Shown: piece by piece, positions 61,077 to 64,000 of the stretch
Layout of the letters: each line of letters opens with the position of its first letter
Position numbering within the stretch: position 1 is the first letter of the stretch
NCBI GenBank assembly: GCA_963788505.1
Contig: CAWBGY010000005.1
Span: forward strand, 1,302,001 to 1,366,000
Direction: 5' to 3'
Origin: JAIQFF01 sp963788505
GTDB lineage: Bacteria; Acidobacteriota; Terriglobia; Terriglobales; Acidobacteriaceae
Length of the DNA stretch: 64,000 nucleotides
The notes under the pieces: model-generated
The model's input: only the letters and a program-made list of their open reading frames with translations
Told to the model about the DNA's origin: nothing
The model's database searches: none
Translations under genes and position numbers: made by a program

Positions 61077-61830
61077 CAGAAGGCTTCCTTCGCCGGGGAG
61101 GAAAATAGGTTCCGATCTTGCGCTCGAGGGCCCACGGAATGGCGTGCGGGTGGCGTCCATTGGCGATGGCAACGCTGGCGCCGGCTTCGCTGGCCAGCTT
61201 GGCTGCGCGCAGCTTGGAGCGCATGCCTCCCGTGCCCAGCTTGCCCTGGCCGCTGCAGACGGCTTCCATCGGAGCGGTCAGCTGGCTTATCGTGCGCAGC
61301 AGGCGCGGACGTTTGCCCCTGGGAAAATAGAAGCCATCCACATCGGTGAGCAGAAGCAACCAGTCCGCTTTGACTGCGGTGGCCAGCAGGGCGCTCAGTT
61401 CATCGTTGTCGCCGAAGGCCCCCACCAGTTCGCGCACCGAAACGCTGTCATTCTCATTGACTACCGGGACCACGCCGAGCTTCAGCAATTCATGCAGCGC
61501 ATTCTGCAGGTTGCGGTAACGGAGGGGCGAGGTGAAGTCATCGCTCGAGAGCAAGAGCTGGGCCACGACCTTCTTGCCGAAAAAAAGCTGCTCGTACGTG
61601 TGCATGAGCAAGCTTTGACCCACCGCAGCACAGGCCTGCATCAGGGGCACGGTCGACGGCCGTTGCCGAAGGCCCAGGTGGGTCATGCCGGAAGCGATGG
61701 CCCCGGAGCTGACGATCAGATATTCGTGGCGGGAAAGATCGAGCTGGTCGACCAGGGCCCGCATGCGCGTGGTATCGATGTGGCCGCCGGGCGCAATCAG
61801 ACTAGTGCCGACCTTGACAACGAGACGCAT
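61066..61830 (-). CDS. proB: Glutamate 5-kinase, short form without PUA domain
   Basis: The product is 254 aa: the amino acid kinase domain only. LVVKVGTSLI, LIVSSGAIASGM, NENDSVSVRE and GTGGMRSKLRAAKLA are conserved. The C-terminal PUA domain of E. coli ProB is absent; short forms are known in several phyla. It phosphorylates glutamate as the first step to proline. proA follows with an 11-bp overlap. Confidence 0.93.
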   Translation of the reverse strand: MRLVVKVGTSLIAPGGHIDTTRMRALVDQLDLSRHEYLIVSSGAIASGMTHLGLRQRPSTVPLMQACAAVGQSLLMHTYEQLFFGKKVVAQLLLSSDDFTSPLRYRNLQNALHELLKLGVVPVVNENDSVSVRELVGAFGDNDELSALLATAVKADWLLLLTDVDGFYFPRGKRPRLLRTISQLTAPMEAVCSGQGKLGTGGMRSKLRAAKLASEAGASVAIANGRHPHAIPWALERKIGTYFPPRRRKPSDGN

Positions 61831-61871
61831 GGTTGACCTCTAATTTAACAATTAAGACGAATTTGAGCGAA

Positions 61872-61946
61872 TGTAGGCGCGAGCGTCCCCGCTCGTGCGG
61901 AGTCATCCGTGGCGCTGCCGCACGAGCGGGGACGCTCGCGCCTACA
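61872..61946. repeat. Palindromic REP-like element, GTAGGCGCGAGCG family, copy 3
   Basis: TGTAGGCGCGAGCGTCCCCG faces CGGGGACGCTCGCGCCTACA; nearly the same size and interior as the copy at 14844-14916. Lies between divergent proB and methyltransferase genes. Confidence 0.85.
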
Positions 61947-61968
61947 TTTCCCGCGTTACACTATTTTC

Positions 61969-62733
61969 ATGGCGGTACGAGACTCCACCCAGCGCTTCTC
62001 TTCGCGTGTGGGAAATTATGTTCGCTATCGGCCTGCGTATCCCTCCGCGGTTCTCGATCTGCTGAAGAATGACTGCGGCCTTACCGCCGCCTCCGTGATC
62101 GCCGATATCGCTTTCGGCACTGGCATCTTCACCCGCATGCTGCTGGAAAACGGAAATCGAGTGTTTGGCGTGGAGCCCAATGCCGAGATGCGCCAGGCGG
62201 GAGAAGAATCTCTGCGCTCCTACCCACACTTCACCAGCGTGGTGGGCACGGCGGAAGCCTCGACTCTCGAGGATCACAGCGTCGATTTTGTCACTGCGGC
62301 CCAGGCGGCGCACTGGTTCGATCGGGAGAGAGCGCGCCGCGAGTTCATTCGCATCTGCCGGCCCGGCGGCTGGACAGTGCTGCTGTGGAATGAGCGGCGC
62401 ACCGGATCAACGCCCTTCCTCCGGGCCTACGAGCACCTGCTGCTGAAATACGGCACCGACTATCAGGATGTACGCTCCGAGCGCACCACGGAACAGATTG
62501 AAACGTTTTTCGCGCCCTCGCGATTTGAAGTCCGCGCTTTTGACTATCACCAGAACTTCGACTATCCGGCGCTCGAAGGGCGCTTGCTATCGTCCTCCTA
62601 TACGCCGCAAGCGAATGATGCCGGCTACACGCCCATGCTGCACGATTTGCGGCAAGTGTTCGACGCGCATCAGGCAAACGGTCGAGTGACGTTCGAGTAC
62701 GACACCCGGGTGTATTACGGACAGCTGGGATAA
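61969..62733 (+). CDS. Class I SAM-dependent methyltransferase
   Basis: The product is 254 aa. Motif I is a variant, VIADIAFGTGIFTRMLLENG, followed by VFGVEPNAEM (motif II acidic residue) and VDFVTAAQAAHWFD. This fits Methyltransf_11/25-type enzymes of unknown substrate. ATG at 61969 gives MAVRDSTQRFSSRVGNYVRY, a usual N-terminus for this group; sequence upstream is the REP-like element. No clear ribosome binding site. Confidence 0.85.
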   Translation: MAVRDSTQRFSSRVGNYVRYRPAYPSAVLDLLKNDCGLTAASVIADIAFGTGIFTRMLLENGNRVFGVEPNAEMRQAGEESLRSYPHFTSVVGTAEASTLEDHSVDFVTAAQAAHWFDRERARREFIRICRPGGWTVLLWNERRTGSTPFLRAYEHLLLKYGTDYQDVRSERTTEQIETFFAPSRFEVRAFDYHQNFDYPALEGRLLSSSYTPQANDAGYTPMLHDLRQVFDAHQANGRVTFEYDTRVYYGQLG

Positions 62734-62799
62734 CTCTTCGAGACCAGTCGATTTAACGTCTCGGACCTTGAGCAAGTGCGGCATGAGACTGGAGATTGA

Positions 62800-64000
62800 A
62801 TGCCTGGCGAGAAAACGTTTCACATGACGCCCGAGGAATTCCGGCGCCACGGACATACGGTAGTGGACTGGATCGCCGACTACTACGCGCGCATCGAGTC
62901 GTTCCCCGTGCTCTCACGGGCTGAGCCGGGACAGATTCGGGCTTCCCTGCCGGCCGCTCCTCCGCTGAAGGGCGAGCCTTTTCCCGCCATCCTCGCCGAC
63001 ATTGAAAAGCTGATCCTTCCCGGCATCACGCACTGGCAATCGCCGAATTTCTATGCCTACTTTCCTTCGAATGCGTCCGGCCCGGCGATTCTCGGCGACC
63101 TGCTTTCTTCCGGCCTGGGCGTGCAGGGAATGCTGTGGGCCACCAGCCCGGCCTGCACCGAACTGGAGACCCATGTGCTGGACTGGCTGGTCACCATGCT
63201 GGACCTGCCACGGAAATTTCTTTCCAGCAGCAGCGGCGGAGGAGTGATCCAGGACACGGCGTCGAGCGCATCGCTGTGCGCGCTGCTGGCGGCGCGGGAG
63301 CGGGCCACCAGCTTCGCCAGCAATCAGCGCGGCTGCGATGGCAAATTGGTCGCCTACACTTCGTCCCAGGCGCACTCGTCCCTCGAAAAGGACGCCCAGA
63401 TCGCCGGCATTGGACGGGACAATTTACGCGCCATCGAGGTCGACGAAAATTTCGCCATGCTCCCCGAAGCCCTGGCCCGGCGGATCGAGCAGGACCGCCG
63501 GGCGGGCCTTGTTCCATTCTTTGTCTGCGCTACCGTGGGTACAACTTCTTCGAATGCGATCGATCCCGTGCCCGAAATTGGCCGCATCTGCCGGGAGCAT
63601 AAACTCTGGTTGCACGTGGACGCTGCCATGTCCGGCACGGCCGCACTTTGCCCTGAATTTCGCCACACCCATGCCGGCCTGGAGCTTGCCGACAGCTACT
63701 GCTTCAATCCCCACAAGTGGATGTTCACTAATTTCGACTGCGATTGTTTTTATGTCGCTGACCGTAAGGCCCTCATCCAGACTCTTAGCGTTCTTCCGGA
63801 ATATCTGCGCAACCAGGCCACTGAAACCGGCGCTGTAATCGATTATCGCGACTGGCAGATTCCGCTCGGCCGGCGCTTTCGGGCACTCAAGTTGTGGTTC
63901 GTGATCCGGCACTATGGCGTGGAAGGCCTGCAGCATCACATCCGGCGGCATGTTGAATTGGCGCAGCAGCTCGCCGAGTGGGTCAGGAATGACGACCGCT
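62800..64000 (+). CDS. Pyridoxal-dependent aromatic-L-amino-acid decarboxylase family (3' end outside window)
   Basis: 400 codons are present and the frame is open at the window edge. MTPEEFRRHGHTVVDWIADY and ITHWQSPNFYAYFPSNAS match the N-terminal part of group II decarboxylases. DTASSASLCALLAARE and LWLHVDAAMSG bind PLP, with the Schiff-base lysine K306 in FNPHKWMF. Members decarboxylate Tyr, Trp, Phe or DOPA to amines. GGAG 6-9 nt before ATG 62800 supports the start. It lies 66 bp after the methyltransferase on the same strand; amine formation followed by methylation is possible but unproven. Confidence 0.9.
   Translation, partial: MPGEKTFHMTPEEFRRHGHTVVDWIADYYARIESFPVLSRAEPGQIRASLPAAPPLKGEPFPAILADIEKLILPGITHWQSPNFYAYFPSNASGPAILGDLLSSGLGVQGMLWATSPACTELETHVLDWLVTMLDLPRKFLSSSSGGGVIQDTASSASLCALLAARERATSFASNQRGCDGKLVAYTSSQAHSSLEKDAQIAGIGRDNLRAIEVDENFAMLPEALARRIEQDRRAGLVPFFVCATVGTTSSNAIDPVPEIGRICREHKLWLHVDAAMSGTAALCPEFRHTHAGLELADSYCFNPHKWMFTNFDCDCFYVADRKALIQTLSVLPEYLRNQATETGAVIDYRDWQIPLGRRFRALKLWFVIRHYGVEGLQHHIRRHVELAQQLAEWVRNDDR

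Noticed and set aside
1..64000. tRNA or rRNA genes
   Set aside because: Looked for T-loop (GGTTCGAATCC-like) sequences with matching acceptor stems and for rRNA-like conserved stretches; none found by eye.

Overview
The window looks like a chromosome segment of a GC-rich member of the Acidobacteriota (Terriglobia/Koribacter-like). The evidence is indirect: two receptor kinases with TPR tails, a TonB-dependent receptor with an N-terminal carboxypeptidase-regulatory-like domain, an SBBP-repeat protein, DUF6526 and AsmA proteins, several secreted peptidases, and many dispersed palindromic repeats of types common in these genomes. I saw no rRNA, tRNA, CRISPR array, prophage or complete IS.

Layout. 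1-565: start of a membrane-anchored TPR protein (minus strand, cut by the window edge). 829-6421: a five-gene plus-strand cluster of esterase, ATP-grasp ligase, YbdK/GCS2-type carboxylate-amine ligase, M29-type aminopeptidase and an ATP-grasp-like protein. It looks like a ribosome-independent peptide or amide pathway and is the best candidate for an undescribed system. 6524-15949: receptor kinase, secreted PIG-L deacetylase, APC permease plus MFS exporter, DinB-like secreted protein, small unknown. 15946-22640: threonine synthesis (thrC, thrB), cupin, SDR, branched-chain aminotransferase and a frameshifted Cys/Met-metabolism enzyme. 22939-27869: TonB-dependent receptor and a LacI regulator with a candidate operator between them. 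28092-34334: TPR protein, AsmA, DUF6526, S46 peptidase, bacterioferritin.

34564-43259: two sigma-54 activators, a soluble histidine kinase and two PilZ proteins, then a frameshifted SBBP protein. 43345-46295: cytochrome c maturation operon ccmE-A-B-C-D on the minus strand. Its CcmE carries CxxxY instead of HxxxY, the mark of the variant System I*, and ccmD is only 39 codons. 46628-55446: pyrophosphatase, second receptor kinase, NmrA-like protein, M13 peptidase, ThiC. 55474-64000: unknown membrane protein, MarC, M28 peptidase, a cysteine-free peroxiredoxin-like protein, proline synthesis (proB-proA), a methyltransferase and the start of an aromatic amino acid decarboxylase.

Intergenic spaces are short and mostly filled by at least seven families of inverted repeats, including two copies of a small element with 15-bp terminal inverted repeats, one flanked by a perfect 8-bp duplication. 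Two genes carry single-base frameshifts, which may be assembly errors or recent mutations. All functional calls rest on motif recognition by eye; no database search was run.
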